Shown here: piece after piece, positions 18,697 through 31,330 of the stretch
Numbering within the stretch: position 1 is the stretch's first letter
Layout: every line of letters starts with the position of its first letter
Source: Symsagittifera roscoffensis
Lineage: Eukaryota; Xenacoelomorpha; Acoela; Convolutidae
Direction of reading: 5' to 3'
DNA length: 60,000 bases
NCBI RefSeq assembly: GCF_963678635.1
Contig: NC_087068.1
Location: 18,419,872-18,479,871, forward strand
Made by a program: the position numbers and the translations under genes
The notes under the pieces: model-generated
What the model saw: the letters and a program-made list of their open reading frames with translations, nothing else
Database searches by the model: none
Told to the model about the DNA's origin: nothing

Positions 18697-21600
18697 GAAG
18701 GGCTGATTGTTGACAATGTTCAACCAATTCTCAACTCCCGAGATTCGCTGTCTATTATCAAGAAACGGAAAAGTTCAGCTGCATCGACGATCCAACGTCA
18801 TTTCAGAGGTTTGTATTTTTTTTGTTTCTAGAAAACTTTTGATCGATGGCCTTTCTATACATCGTATTTTTGAGTTTTTGAAGCCGTGGTAGGTGATAAC
18901 TGATTTGAGTTTCAACTTATTGAATATTGCAGAAAGTTAGACATCGAGTGCCAAAATTAACATAGCAAAATTATAGTCTAGGTCATGGGTTGCAGCATGT
19001 GATGAAGTTTCCCCTCACTGCCAGGAAAACTTTTTTCTGAATTCAGTTTAAATCATTGACGAATTGTTCATAAATTTCTGTATCGCTTTTTGAATAAATC
19101 ACTATGAAATTTGGAATTAAATGTAATTAATGTTTTTTTTGCGAATCTATAGAGTGGAAGGCTACCAAAACGGACGCATTGTTGGAGGAAGCAGAAGATG
19201 AAGAAATGAGCAGTAGTTCGGCTAGTGTTGGAAATGAAAGTGACAAAGGAATAGAGGTCGAACCAGAAGAAATCAAGGAAGGTGACGTTGAAGAGGAGGT
19301 CGAACAAATGCAGCAACATCAGGACGAAGAAGAGAACGATAAAACTGTGCGATCGTTTACGTCTTCGGAAATGGAAAAAAGACAGGTGGCGGCTACCAAG
19401 ATTCAGAGCAACTTCAAAGGATTCATGACCAGAAAAGGAATCAAAGTAATAATCTTGGATTATCTTTTATATCAAGTCTTTTTAGTCGCAAAATGACCGG
19501 AGCGATAATCAAAAGAAATTTACCACAATGGGATCGTTCATCAGAAAATTTTATAACATTATTTATTTGACCATTCAACGGATCACTCGTGCAATCTCTC
19601 AAATCAGTTAATTCCTTTTTGCGCCCAATTTGTATTTTTATATATACAAATTGGTGCCAAAAAGGAACATTGCGATAACCTCCTTGCTTTTTTATTGAAG
19701 GGGATTCTAATTTCAACTATTTTAACTTCAAGTCAAACTAAAGCTTCTGGATTTTTTCACAAGCATTTGTAATGTATGTTTAAGGATGGTAATATTGTGG
19801 TGAATGACCACCCCATTTTGGTATCTCGTGGCTCCATCAGAAGTTTAGACGTCAGAAGAGAGCAGCCATTTCGAGGTTAGTAAAATGAATCAAATCAAAT
19901 GTCAAAACATATTATTATACTGCTGCCGCAGCCTGACGATCCAAAAGTGCCACGAAAAGTAGCACTTTTATTTGCGACTTAAGTTTTAAAAAAATTCATA
20001 CTAATAAACTTTGCTTCGCAATTGTAATTTTCTAAAAGCGCTAAATGAAGCTTCCAAAACTAGTTCTCCTTCTAGTAAAATAAAAAAAAAATTAAGCCTA
20101 AGTGGCTAATTTTCATACATAACGAACGTAACTCAATGACTGTACTCGCTCGAAATTGAACTATTATGTTGTGTAAACGAAAAGTAGAATTTAGGAATAT
20201 TTGAGTGTCATAGTAAAACAGCTCAATGGAAACAGTTTTTGAAGAAAAATCACTAGAAAAACGAAAAAGTAAAATATTCAAGTTCGAATTTTTTTTTTAA
20301 GTTTTTGATTCCCAGAATTGCGCTAAAAACTCCAGAAACTACCTTTATTTGAATAAAATTAAGTTTTAAGTTAAGCTTAAAAAAGCTATTGTAAGCCTAC
20401 ACAGCTCATTAGCTCGAACTTAGACCTTGCTAATTAGATCTAAATTAGACCAAAAATCAAAAATATCAAACCGGTTTTTCTCGACACTGTGTATATATGT
20501 GAGTAGAAGAATTAAAATAATTTATTTCTCGATGTAAAGAGTTAGAATTGCTTAACCTCGTTCCCATAGTCGCGACCCACTCAGTGCCATCATGAGAGGC
20601 GACTGAAACAACGCTAAAAAATGAGAACGGGGTTTTAAAAGGATCATACATAAAGTAATTTGAAAGTCAGATGCGACAGCAGGAAAACCCTGTAAGGTTA
20701 CTGAATGCTAGGCTAGGTGCACGCAATAATATCCGTAATACTTATTTTTCAAGTCTTCGACAACTTGTTCGAATTTTTGCTGAATATATTTTTTGCGTTG
20801 TGGGTGAAGGGCACTACTGTCTGTGAGCATAGTTTGTTGGTTGAATTCAAGTTTCTGTCCATTGACTTCATGAGGTTTTTGCAGCAATATTATGTCGTAA
20901 TTTTTAGGGCTGCTAAAGTCGTGGAGGTATTGTATTTTTCTGATATTGAAGTTTTTTATGTTTTCAGATTTAAAAGACAATAAAACTGAGGCTAGTGAAG
21001 TTGTGCCTGAAGAGTCGGAAGAAGACGCCAGTTACAAGTACTCCTCTTCTAAACAGTCCTCACATCACGCACCCACAGCAACCATTCTGGAGGAGACGGA
21101 ACCCAAGACATCGGAGTACTCGCAGCAAATGAAGAAAAGTGGCGAAAAGGAGGCCACTACGAATAACCAAGGTCTGCTGATGAATTATATCACCATTGTA
21201 GTTTTCAACTGTACGTTGAGATGGTAATGCAGTTTTTCAGTGTCAAAGTTTGAACTGAAGACACTTATTTAGGTCGTGTTAAAGTTCAATTCAATATCTT
21301 TTGCTAAACGAAAGGCAAATTGCGCTCTTCAGTTACGAAAGCGAAAAAAAAACGTGAAATACTTCTAGTTCGAAGTTGGATTTTCACTTAAGAGTTTCCA
21401 GCGAAATAAACTAAATTCACCCATAGATCCAGTCTTCTCAAAGAAGATGCAATCGCATTTATATTTATCTTTAATTTTCGAAGTTGATTGGTGACACTCC
21501 ATTATATGTGATCATTGTTGTTTGCTGATGCAATATGTTTCAGTGCTGAATAATGGGCAAATCTTGGATCATTGTAAAATGGGAAGAGTTGTTACAATGC

Positions 21601-24600
21601 TTTTTTAAGATGCCTTTACAATAGGAGGTACATTAGGGGGGGCTGAATACTTTTTGATCCTCCAATGGCAGAGGATTTACAAATCATATTGTATAAGTCG
21701 TGTGGCTAGTGAAATCTGCTTGTGACAACTGTAGTGATATTATAGGATCGGAGAATCCTGTTCCTCCGAAGATAGAGCAAGAGAACAGTATCTCAGTGGC
21801 GAGTGTGACCATGCCTCAGTCAGCTGTCACTTCTTCCCTCTACGAGAAGTTATTACCGCGAGATGAGTCCATGTAAGCCTACTTGAAATTAACCAATTTT
21901 AGAATATAAAAAAAGCTATTTCTCTAATCGCCCTTTTTATACGTAAGTTGAAAGCTGCTGAATCTTACTTTTGAGGACCAGTTTTTTAACAGACAGTTTT
22001 TAGGAGTAAATTATAATTTTTTTGCAGACTTCGATTGATTGGTTACCGGTGGGAGCATAAATTAACGCATAAATGATTGACTGAAGTAAAAGCGCGAGTA
22101 ATCTGGGTTTGAGCTTATGGGCTAATCTCATGCGCGAAGGACGGAATGCGCGAAAAAAATTCAACCAATCCGGTTGCGTTCATTTTTCTGCTGCTCTAGC
22201 TAGATGAAATTTTACAATTGTAAACCGAAAACAATAACGACCAAAAGTCAATTATTAAAATGAATCAAATTCGAAATTAACTTGAATAATATATCGAGCA
22301 ACAAACTTGAAAAAATGTAAATTTCGGGAAACAGCGGACATATTGTTCATAAACTGATCAAGAATTCATACCAGTTTCATATAAGGAATTTATTTTCTAC
22401 GAGTTTTTGCCTTGGAAATACACAATCGTACATAACGATGACCTGACACGAGCAATTTTGCGGTTCCAACTCCACAGTTTTCACAGATTTAAGTAGTTCG
22501 CAAATTGTAGGGTCTATATTGCAATGTTATTTTTTATACAATCGAGGATTTTTGGCATATAAATAGCAAAAGACTTCTTTACTTCGTCTGAATTGATCAT
22601 AGTATCCATGTACTACATTCGCACGAATGAACGCCAAGGCTTTTCAAGTTTTTGGTTTTCTTGCTGTGAATTGCTTTCAATCCCAGGTGGTTCAAATCAG
22701 CGATAAAGAGCAACTGTAATGAGCTTCCAAAGAGTACAATGAATGCAAGTAGCTATTACAATGAACTGAAGAGGGAAATATTGATATTACTGGCGAATTA
22801 AATCCGAGCTCGAAGTCCAAAATTATCGTTTCAGGATAACTAAATACCAAAAATTGGGCAAAACAATGCTGTTTTTGGTTTCAGCGATAGTTGTCTTGTA
22901 AATCAGTTTCAATCTTGTCGTTGTTTTTTTTTCGAATTATTTCCTAAGATTATTCTCAAATTTTATTTTCAGCAATAAGTTGATTATCGGGTTTGATATT
23001 TTTCTTTGCAATCAGAATTGACACGCCTATAAAAAAATCCGGGTTTTGTCTGTTTATTTTTCACATGCGAGAGCAGTTGAGTTGTTTTCTGGAACTAGAC
23101 TTTTTACCCTTGAGGACCCTTTCCACCTGGTCTAGAGTTAATTTTCGGATCATAAAGTATGGGGGCTCGAGTCCTGGCAGGCACTTGTTTTTTTTACGAT
23201 GTGTCGAATTTGTTTTTGGTTTTTGAAAAACTTGAATTGTCAGACTATCGTTTGTGTACTTATTTGTTGTCGCTTACTATTTTTAGCATGGAATGTTATC
23301 ACAGCATCATTTTTTTCTTGTTTAAGCAATTTTATTTATTGAAAATTGTTCTGTAGTTTGTACGTTTACCTGCTCTAATTTTGTATAATTATGTTTTTTC
23401 GCTTAAATGGTTTTGATTTATGCTATATTGACCTAGATAACTCTTTTTTCGTTTCAAATGCAAAAATTGGATTATATGTTTTTATTTGTTTCAAAAGCTT
23501 GAGCGTAAAAACTTCGGATCTCAAAATTTTACAGCTGAAATTTTTCGATGATCTTTATTGTTTTCGGCTCAACTGGTGAAGTATTATCGGCTTAGTTGAT
23601 CCTCGGAATTTGATTTTACCGATGTTCTCCTCGCCCCCACTTTGACCAAGCAAACTTTTTTCCCACTAACCAAATAAAAGACGACTTCAACAATTTATTG
23701 GAAAACAATGCTAAAACGTCCGATGACAACCGATCATTTTTTATCAAAGTTTTAACGGGCTGATAACAATCTAAGTTGTTGTTCCGACTTTCGAAGAAAG
23801 TGATGGAATATTTGTGCTTAGAGTGATTTTTTCTCCAGCCAATTTTTGCTTTTTAAATTGCAATTTTTGATGGATTTTTTTAGATCAATCAAAAAAAATT
23901 GTTTCCTTAGCTCAAAATTAAAAAGATATTTCACCTGTGATCATTTTTTGTAAATTTATGGGGGTTTAAAGTTTTCCAATTTGGACAATTAACACGCGAT
24001 ATATGTCTCGCCGTTAACGCGTAAGCGGCGATACAGTGCTGATTTAAAGTACTCGGACAAAACGAACAAAATTCAAAGTTCATAGGCTTGTTTTTCAAAT
24101 TGGGTTAAAATTAAGCAAACGTTGAAGAGAAAAAAAAAGTTGTTCAAAGAATTGATTTGGTGCGATTTCTCTTTCAAATTTCGTAGACGATATTTTCCCC
24201 AAAAAATGGGTCCATTTGGGCTTTTTCTACATAATCAAGAATTACACTGACACTAGCGAGTTAATTAATTAGAAATTTATATCAAAAATAGACTCTTGCA
24301 CAGCCCGCCAAAGTTCAACAAGGTAAAATCTCCCAAAAAACTATTTAATCGAATAAATTTTCGGTTGACAGCAAAAAGTATTTTCACTAGAAAAAAATCA
24401 AAATCTTTGCTGAACACAAATTTCAAACGTTTTGAGGAAATTTCTAAGACTGTCTGGCTGTGAAAAAGACTTGTTTTGTTATAACTTTCTCATCAATTAA
24501 CTCGGTATTTTGCGTTATTCTTGATTAAGTAAAAAAACCAAAGAGACCTTTTTTGGGGGAAAATTTTGGGTGCGAATTTCGAAAAATAAATTGCGCCATA

Positions 24601-27600
24601 TAATTCCGGTGAAATTCTGACCAACTCCTGTTCACTTCAATTTTCTCTAATCTTTACCTAATTTGAGAAAAAGATTTTGCATATTCAAATATTCAAATTT
24701 TTTTCATTGTGTCAGGTTAATTTAATTCAGCACGGTATGAGCGGTCAAGTATTCATTCAACCTAATTTGCTTCCTTTCTCATGAAAATACTGCATTCTGA
24801 TTGGTTGAAACTTGCGAAAATAAATAACAAAAGTTTAATCCCCCTAAATCAATTGGGGGGGGGGCGATTGTTCACATGGATTGTTCTACGGATTTTGAAT
24901 GCTTTTTTGAGGACGGTGATTGCCATGCGCGAATCTAGGACTTTCTCGAGGGGGGACGGATTTTCAAAAAAATTATAAAATTTTTGTCGATCTTTTTTTT
25001 AGGTCGGCCAAATTGATTTTTGAGCTCTCCCAAACCACTCTAAAGACCGTAATTTGACGAATTATTCTGCGCTGCAGGCAAATTTTTGAAAAAAGGCGTT
25101 TTTAGGCACTTTTTGAAAAATTTCGACCAAAAATGCGTTTTTTCGGCGCGCGCATCCCCGTCAAAATTAGGACAGATTGGCGCCTTTAAAAAAATTTAAG
25201 GTCAGCCAGCCAAAAATGGATATCTCTAAATAGTACAAAGGGGGACTTGTGATCCGGGGACTACAAATCCGCTACTGGTGATTGGTCTTTGACACATTTT
25301 CCTCAAAATCAGGATCATTGGCAAATAATTGATTTTTTCTTTGTTATAGGTACACAGCCAGCACTCCGGGTACGGAAGGAAGAGTCAATCATGAAAAGAA
25401 GCGTCAGGGGTCTCTGGCAGACACTGAGACTATGGGGCCGGCGGAGTCTGTCCAGGACGCTGACAAATTGTTCATGCCGGCTATGGTGGAAGGAGATGTG
25501 AGCAATGTAGCTGTGATAAAGTCATCCAATAAACAGGTCAGTGATGAACAGAAAGACGAATTTTAAAAACTTAATCAATTCACAGAAATTACATTACATC
25601 GCTTCTGTTAGCCAAATGAAGCTCCTATAATAAGATGAAATTTTGTTCGAAAACCGGCAATTGTATTTAAAATAAGGATCTCGTTAACTATTCCAACCGT
25701 TCTGCAAAAGGGTGCAGAAATTCGTTACTGGGTACAAAATCAGCATATAACTAAACGAAATAGAACCTGTTTTCAGCCAACATGCTATTGCAACAGTTTA
25801 CGAATTTTTCTTTAAAAAATATTCAAAGGCTCTGTTTTGCAATCAATGTCATGCACTTAACAAAATAGAAAATTCAAATTTTTTTGACCTGATTTTTAAT
25901 AAGTACCGTAAATCAGCTAACTTCTTCTCTGCTACTTCGAGTAAGCTTATCCAGGGCATCGTGATCTGTCTCTTTGGTATTATCTATACATCATTTGTTG
26001 TATTATAACCAACTAAATGAATTCAAATTCATTAGCTCACTAAAGGGGTGGTTAGGGGAAGGCAGAAAGAACCGTTAGCGGATTCGAAATTCCTGTTTGA
26101 TAAGAACAGGTATTGTGGAAATGTGTGGGATCGTGTTTTTTTACACAAGCAAAGCTTGTGTGATAGTCTGAACTCTTTTTTTTTTCAGCCTAAGTAGCAA
26201 ATATTAGTGTTCATTTTGAAAGTGTTCATTTGGATCAATTACCAGCTGTTAAGTACAGCTAATGCGAAGGGTATTAACACAGACTGTTATATTACAAATA
26301 GCCCTTTAGCTTCAAGGTATCATGGATCTGTAGCGTAGAGGTAGGGAAGGAGACCCGCAACAAAATAAGAGGGTTCGAACCTCTATTTGATTTTTTTTCT
26401 CGAAAACTATCCTGCCAAATCTGGCGTTTTGATTTCAATGAGTAGAACGGGTTGTCGAAAGCTCCCTTGAATAAGCGGTTACTCTAATTTTTTTTCACAC
26501 AAAAAGTTATGACCCTCGGAAAAGTCAATTTTTCGATTTTTTGACACTTTTTGATTTTTTTTCTCAAAAACAACGCTCCCAAATCTGAGATTTTGAGTTC
26601 ATTTGACAGAACGGTATGCGGGAAGCTCCTCTACATGAGCGTCTCTGGCTTTTTTTACAAAAAATATTACGCCCTCGGAAAAACAAATTGAGATTTTTTG
26701 ACTGTTTTTGCAATTTTTTGGCTTGTCTCGAAAACTACAATCCCAAATCTGAGATTTTAGGTTCATTCAAAAGAAAGCGATGCGCGAAGCTCTCCTGTTT
26801 AAGCGCTCACGTTCAAATTTTCAAACAAAAAGTTATGACCTTCAGAAAAGTAGATGTTTTGATTTTTTGTCCGTTTTTTGAAACTTTTTGACTCTTCTCG
26901 AAAACAACTCAATCTGATATCAAGGGTTCAATCGAGGCAACAGGTTGTGGGAAGCCTCCGTGCATAAGATGCTACGCACTAAAATTTGTTCAAAAAAATA
27001 TGTCTATGTGAAAATTCCAAAATCACAAAAAATTCACTCATCTTTTAATAGGGGAATAACTAGCTTTTGGGTGCAGCCCAATTTTTAAGTTTTTTAAATT
27101 ACCTATTTCATGACGCATCAGTGCAACTAAATCAAAACTATCAAACAGGTACCTCTAGCTTTAGCTAGGCCTCTAGTAAATCTAAAAATTATTCATTCTA
27201 AATTTTTTTTTTTTCGTTTTTGCTTAAATGCGAAGTGCTACCTGGTGTCTCAGAAACTTTATACCTGGTGTCTAAGATTCTTATAACTGATTCAGGAGGA
27301 ATCGTCTCGTCATTCTCCCATATTGGAGCTAGATGGAAAACATTACGGTGGATTTCAAGCTAGCAAGGAGGAGAATCAGCAGCAGGTGCATGAGCAAAAG
27401 CCGACACAGAGACGTAAGAGCTATGGATTTCAGCTACTCACTTCAGTCGATGATTCAGACGAGGATGACCTGGATGGACTGCCAGGCATATCAGCCAGTA
27501 AGGAACGTTTCTTGGGTTTTTGGCAACTTTTTGATGTGAGTTTACTTCTAGAGAGAAATAAGCCCTACGTTTAATTCTTGCATTAGGTAGGTACAGCGAA

Positions 27601-29178
27601 ACCTCGCAACAAAAGACAATTCGTCAGAAAAGAGAGCTCGCAAAGCTTAAGGAAAGCGACAACTCGCAAAGTTTGAGCATAGTTTTAAAACTTGAGAATT
27701 TCGTTGAGAATTAAAACTTGGCAATTTTTTATCAATCTCTACCCTCTGTTGGGAAGATCGTGAAACGTTGGCGCTACTGAAGAGGTCAGTTTGTTGCTAG
27801 TTGTTTTTAATGTTGTCTATCATTGTTCCGACCATTGCAAATGGGGAGGAACTTTGTATTCGGGTGCGTGTTACTTTTTCTTCTTTGTTTTCCACGCAAA
27901 ACCAGGGTCCACAAATAATCATCGGAAGGGATCGAGTGATATATCATAATAAAGTCTTTGCAGTCGTGATTCGAAATCTTGCCAAAAAACCCTCAGTATA
28001 GAGAAACAGTTCAAGTGTTTAATTTTCGGTCTAATTACGAGCGAATAAAACGAGTGAGTAGGCTTAATACTGAAAATAGGTCAAGGAACTTTTTTCAAGC
28101 TCTGAAAGTTTAGTTTTACTCCAGTAAAATAGGTTTTCGAAGTTTTTAGAGCCATCTTGGGAATAAAAAACTGAGATAATTTTTTTCTTTGAGTCGTTTT
28201 CCGACTAAAAATGTGGTCCAGTTTGCCTATTTTACTATGGCTGTTAAATATGCCTAAGTTTTAGGCTGTCTTTTAGATCCTTTTAGCGCATCACGCAAAA
28301 CAAACGACACTAAGTTTTTGTGTTTTTTAAGAGTATGGTCGGAACATTCTGTGCTTCTTGCACAGCAACTGGCTATCCTTGTTGCGAGTTGTATTTAGTT
28401 GGGGATAGTCGTATTACGGCAGCATGAGCCGTGGAATATGTCGACCAGTTCATCAAATTTTTTTTTGGTGTAATTGTTTCTTTGTTGGAATCTTCACTTG
28501 GCTGTTGACTATATTTGTAAATTGTTGATTTTTTGAGGCGAGCTTTGCTTCGCCTGTACACAACAATGAAATTGAATTAAAAGCTCCGATGGCGTTTCAG
28601 TCAATTCTACTGACGACAGTGAAGATGAAGAGGATGAGAGTGAAGAAGAGGAGGAGGAGGGTATGGGCATGTTCGAACAGGAAGTGGCAGACAGACGCAA
28701 CAGCTACCAGGCGTACGTTAAATACCTCCCTCAACACTTTACTTATTAGCGATAAGTTTGTCAGCGGTAAAAAACAGTTTGGCTTGAAACAGCAAAGAGA
28801 TTGAAAAGCAAAGTTTTTGATTTTAAACGCTGTTAAACCCTTAAACCGATTAGGAGCAATGATATTTGCTTTAAATGTTGTTATTTAAGAATGCTTGTAT
28901 CAAAAAAAATTCAATCACTTACCATTATTTGCATTTGATTTAGTGTTGAGAATATCTACATGAACCCTCCGCCGGCACCGGAAGATGAGGACCCCAGAGC
29001 AACTCCACCCAAGAGAGCTAGCCTGATGCAGGAGCCGAACTTGGTGTTCGACCAGCTGGCACAGGAGCATGCGGCAACTCGTATCCAGTCACATATCAGA
29101 GGGACTATGGCAAGACGTTCCTCGGAGTACAGAAGCATGTCGGTAAAAACGAAAAAATCAATGCCCTTCACTGCATGA
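18697..29178 (+). CDS. IQ-motif (calmodulin-binding) acidic protein, nine exons, 5' end missing
   Basis: Exons read by frame and splice consensus: 18697-18808, 19153-19445, 19785-19875, 20968-21171, 21746-21872, 25350-25536, 27296-27497, 28601-28712 and 28944-29178 (TGA). All phases agree, giving 520 residues from the first recognised exon. IQ motifs are AASTIQRHFREWKA (about 28-41), AATKIQSNFKGFMTRKG (117-133) and AATRIQSHIRGTMARR (486-501). The third matches IQxxxRGxxxR exactly. Between them the chain is hydrophilic and disordered, with Glu/Asp runs (42-100 and in exon 8). IQ motifs bind calmodulin or related EF-hand proteins. I do not recognise the family. The first exon has an acceptor, so at least one upstream coding exon is missing. 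Intron 5 (21873-25349) holds nothing I recognise. Confidence 0.78.
21255..21430 (+). repeat. Copy of dispersed repeat family (IQ-gene intron 4)
   Basis: A partial copy of the family described at 30,906. Shared words are GGTCGTG, then GAAAGGCAAA, AACGTGA and TTTCCAGCGAAATAAA in the same order. Confidence 0.5.
26321..26391 (+). repeat. tRNA-like sequence (SINE-type fragment)
   Basis: It contains an A-box-like TAGCGTAGAGGTAG and, 30 bp later, a perfect B-box-like GGTTCGAACC flanked by a GAG/CTC stem. The cloverleaf cannot be completed, so this is a tRNA-derived repeat or pseudogene, not a functional tRNA. Confidence 0.4.
26398..27010 (+). repeat. Degenerate tandem repeat, about 165 bp x 4
   Basis: Units start with TCTCGAAAAC-like words at 26,398, 26,563, 26,726 and 26,896 (periods 165, 163, 170). 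Each unit contains CCCAAATCTGAGATTTT, a GAAGCTC segment, AAAAAGTTATGACC and a GATTTTTTGAC end. Units have diverged strongly. It lies in intron 6 of the IQ gene, directly after the tRNA-like sequence. Confidence 0.75.
27825..28345. mobile_element. MITE-like element with GTTCCGACCA inverted ends
   Basis: GTTCCGACCA at 27,825 and its exact complement TGGTCGGAAC at 28,336-28,345 bound 521 bp with no ORF. Related ends recur at 36,593-36,628 (a pair only 36 bp apart) and at 41,332, where the following 40 bp resemble the left end here. The flanking CATTCTGTGCT / CTTTCTGTGCT is also shared, so the true element may extend slightly further right. Confidence 0.5.
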
Positions 29179-30905
29179 AAGCTGTTGAAGATACTTCTGA
29201 AGGACTGACTAAAAGAAAAACTTAATAATGGCATGGAGACGAGAGGAGGAAAATTGATTCGAGTGAACTCATTAATGAGTTGATTATTTCATGAATTGCT
29301 GGTTTGTTGTGGATGGAGCTGTTTGTTTAATCGGGCACTTAGTGTGCTTGTTGTTTTGATTTTATTGCGATGATTTAAAAAAAATTGTTCGAATAATTAA
29401 TTATTTCTAATTGAAGATGACTTTTCATTCAAAGGAGTTTTTTCATTAGAAGGAGTTTTTCATTCAAAGTTTGATATTGTAGCCGAGATTATGAAAAAAT
29501 TATAATTAAGAACAAAAGCTGATTGTCAATCAAGCATGACTGAAATTTCAGATCACGGAATTCAATGCAAAAAAAAGCAAGGATGAACGGTTGCTCGGCA
29601 AATAGTGCAGAATATTCCGGTCACTATTAGTTTGGGTGTCATCAAAGATCGATCTAAAAACGCAGACCTATTTAAAGACCAAAAGAAGTTTTTGGATGTT
29701 TTTCGAAATCAAATAACGGCTTAAAGGTCTCTGATATGATATGAAACCTATTTTTCTTTTGAGGTAGTGAAAATTGGGACGAAAAAAAAAACACCCGACG
29801 TAATAGTTCCTTTTCGTAAAGTTGATTTTTGATTCATTTTCAAGTTCAATTATAAACCATTTGCTAAAAAGAAAAGGGCCTTTTTTCGCCTCCTCTCAAA
29901 GGCATCAGCTTTATGGTGTAACGAGGGGCTTAACACGGTTAAGTTTGAAGATCATTTAGTTAGTCATAGTGTAATTAGCCACCGCAAGCAAATTTTGTAA
30001 TAATCGGACAACAAAATTTTTCAAAAAAGTTATGTTGCGGAGGTAAAAGAGCTAGGAAGATAAATTACGCTCACCAATCAAGAAAGCAGAAATTGGGCGG
30101 AAAAATGTGAATGACTTTTTAGTTCGGAAGTGAGTTTTAAGAGGAACTTCAAGCATAAGTTATAAAAAGTTTTTCATCCACTTTTTTTTTATTGGAAAAA
30201 CTGGATCATTCGAATAACAGATCAATGGTAAACAGTTTTTGCACAATAGAAAACAGTTTTTGCACAATAGTTAAAGAAAAAAATGGTTGATCATTAAATA
30301 TTCTTGAAGTTAATAGAGCTTCAAAATGGTATACTTTCTCCTTAAAATTCGAACCCTATGAAGAGTATATGATAAATTCGTTTACGAATCAGGAAAATTA
30401 CAGAAATTATTTAGTAAGAGTAGCCCGTTGAAGTTGTCGCAAATTGATTTTAAAAAAGGAATTTTCAAAAAACAAAGCGAAGTTAATTTTGTTTTGGTTC
30501 GGGGAAACGCTAATGGAAGAATTGAGAACTAGTGCACAACAGCTTAATCAAAGGTTAAATAATTTTTATCTCGTGAAAAAAAAATAATCAGGCGCGGAAG
30601 TGAATTGTGACTCTTCACTATAAATTTGTCCTAAAAACTAAAATCTTCAAAATGTTTTTTAAGACACTGAGAGACATAGGAAGTTTTATTTAATTATCAA
30701 TCATATCACGTTTGAATGTTGTTATTTTATGATCTATCCTTCGTCTTCATCTGGAGTCCCAGTTCAGTAATTGGAAACGAATAGTACTGCTTGCTTCAGA
30801 ACTAAGTACATATTAGAGTTCTCTTCCTATAGCGGCAAATCGTGTTGAATTAAACAAATTTCGAACAGCGTGAGTTTGCACTTGGTTAGTTCGGATAGTT
30901 TTCAA

Positions 30906-31330
30906 AGAGTCGATGAACGTAGTTCAGACTCTTAAATAGGTCTTGATAAAAATTTTTTTCGTTTTTCTTGGTAAGGTTTTTCAGGCTCAAATCAGTTCAT
31001 TTCTTTTTGAAAATGAAGGCAAACTCCACGATCGAACTGTGAACGTGTAAAGGCTTAAAAACTAAAAGACTTAAAAACGAAAGACTTAATTGCCAGATTT
31101 CCAAGCAAAAATACGTGTTGATCCAGTTTTTTCAAATTGGTCTCACTTAATCTAGAAAATGACAATAAAAAATTTTCAACAATTTTAAAGAGCTTTAATG
31201 CCTTTTTTGAAATTTGCCTTTAACGCCGTTTTTCTTTTCAAAAATCAAGTCAGTTTTTTTCTGTTCCTTAGCGTTTATGACTCGACTCTTTTCCTCTTTT
31301 CCAATTGTCTGTTGGCGATGTTTCTTAGGA
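30906..31330 (+). repeat. Copy of dispersed repeat family (reference copy)
   Basis: It begins AGAGTCGATGAACGTAGTTC, whose AGAGTC pairs with a downstream GACTCT as a hairpin. Next come AGGTC(G/T)TGAT and a T run, GGCTCAAAT, GCAAACTCCA(C/T)GATCGAAC, a GTAAAG(G/A) segment, CAGATTTCC(C/A)AGC, and finally a TTATGACTC / CAACTGTCTGTTGGC segment. Non-coding. Confidence 0.65.
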
